Below the pieces are notes generated by a model. That model did no database searches. It saw only the letters and a program-made list of their open reading frames with translations, and was not told the origin of the DNA. Positions 5,998-6,250 of a stretch of DNA of 6,250 nt are shown here, piece by piece. The DNA is taken from assembly GCA_964575185.1 (NCBI GenBank), contig CAZNPW010000098.1, positions 1 to 6,250 of the forward strand, read 5' to 3'. The translations under genes were made by a program, and so were the position numbers. Positions within the stretch are counted from its first letter, which is position 1. The number at the start of each line of letters is the position of its first letter. This stretch comes from CAZNPW01 sp964575185. Its GTDB lineage: Bacteria > Pseudomonadota > Alphaproteobacteria > Rhodobacterales > Rhodobacteraceae.

Positions 5998-6250
5998 ATG
6001 GCCGGCTGGGCGGGGATGACGGCGGGTGCCAAGGCGGCTTCGGTCGCGCTTGCGGTGCTGGGCTTCGGCGGCGCGGGCTACCTCGCCTGGCAGGCGGGCC
6101 GTCCGCCGGTTCCGCCCGAGGCCACCCCGGCGGCGGCGGCGACCGCTGCGGCCGACGGGGCGGCGGCGACCGCTGCGACGCAGGCTCCGGCGCAGGTGGC
6201 GCAAGCCGGTGGTGGCGCGCCTGCGACCGGGGCACCGCCCGCCCCCGAGG
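5998..6250 (+). CDS. N-terminal part of a membrane-anchored Ala/Pro-rich protein (runs off the window)
   Basis: The frame from ATG 5998 is open to the window edge, giving 84 codons. A short N-terminus is followed by a hydrophobic segment at about residues 11-32 (TAGAKAASVALAVLGFGGAGYLAW), then a Pro/Ala/Thr-rich low-complexity linker. This is the layout of a single-pass inner-membrane protein or uncleaved signal anchor with a flexible periplasmic linker. By recollection, LysM peptidoglycan-binding proteins with such N-termini are found beside LOG genes in Rhodobacteraceae, but no LysM domain is visible in this fragment, so that identity is only a guess. The gene is divergent from LOG and has a good ribosome site. 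An in-frame ATG at 6016 is a less likely start because it would cut away the residues before the hydrophobic segment. Third-position G/C bias supports real coding. Confidence 0.7.
   Translation, partial: MAGWAGMTAGAKAASVALAVLGFGGAGYLAWQAGRPPVPPEATPAAAATAAADGAAATAATQAPAQVAQAGGGAPATGAPPAPE
6132..6177 (+). repeat. Two-copy in-frame direct repeat in the Ala-rich linker
   Basis: A 19-base string ending GACCGCTGCG occurs at 6132-6150 and again, without change, at 6159-6177. The offset is 27 bases, or nine codons, so the reading frame is kept and the protein repeats AAATAA. It looks like a recent slippage duplication in a low-complexity linker. Confidence 0.75.

Noticed and set aside
5889..6032. 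Longer LOG start at 6032
   Set aside because: It adds 48 Pro/Arg-rich residues not typical of the family and runs into the divergent gene; ATG at 5888 gives the standard N-terminus.
4537..6204. 555-codon minus-strand frame across sodB and LOG
   Set aside because: Arg/Gly-rich, no domain, and it overlaps two well-supported genes in other frames.
1..6250. CRISPR array, tRNA, rRNA or insertion sequence
   Set aside because: No regularly spaced repeats, no tRNA cloverleaf or CCA-ended arms noticed, no transposase motifs or terminal repeats with target duplications seen on reading both strands.

Overview
The window is a very GC-rich stretch of bacterial chromosome. Its G/C-biased third codon positions and gene content point to an alphaproteobacterium, most likely of the Rhodobacter/Paracoccus group (Rhodobacteraceae). 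That placement is a judgement from gene families and base composition; no rRNA or marker tree is available here. Nothing suggests a phage, plasmid or transposon.

Layout. Positions 1-50 hold the very end of an upstream unit and a strong GC-rich hairpin. Positions 163-669 encode a small unrecognised two-helix membrane protein. A 109-bp spacer (670-778) holds a short AT-rich motif and a large imperfect hairpin. It leads into three tightly coupled genes for the delta, alpha and gamma subunits of heterotetrameric sarcosine oxidase (soxD, soxA, soxG; 779-4591), with junction overlaps of 4 and 8 nt. The beta subunit gene soxB, usually just upstream of soxD, is not in the window. After a 107-bp spacer with a hairpin and a strong Shine-Dalgarno site comes sodB, an iron-type superoxide dismutase (4699-5298). 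It converges on a minus-strand LOG-family gene (5331-5888). A 28-bp perfect palindrome between them looks like a shared two-way terminator and contains the LOG stop codon. A 109-bp divergent spacer then leads to the first 84 codons of a plus-strand gene that runs off the window, encoding a membrane-anchored Ala/Pro-rich protein.

How the genes work together. With a beta subunit from elsewhere, SoxDAG would oxidatively demethylate sarcosine to glycine, pass the one-carbon unit to tetrahydrofolate as 5,10-methylene-THF and release hydrogen peroxide. This is the last step of choline/glycine-betaine breakdown and feeds C1 metabolism. SodB next door removes superoxide in the cytoplasm, but its own spacer and RBS suggest a separate unit. 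The LOG protein is a nucleotide-processing enzyme with no evident link to the sox genes. I see ordinary metabolic genes and no convincing new system. The points most worth a second look are the missing soxB, the structured sox leader and the dispersed-repeat-like elements between genes.
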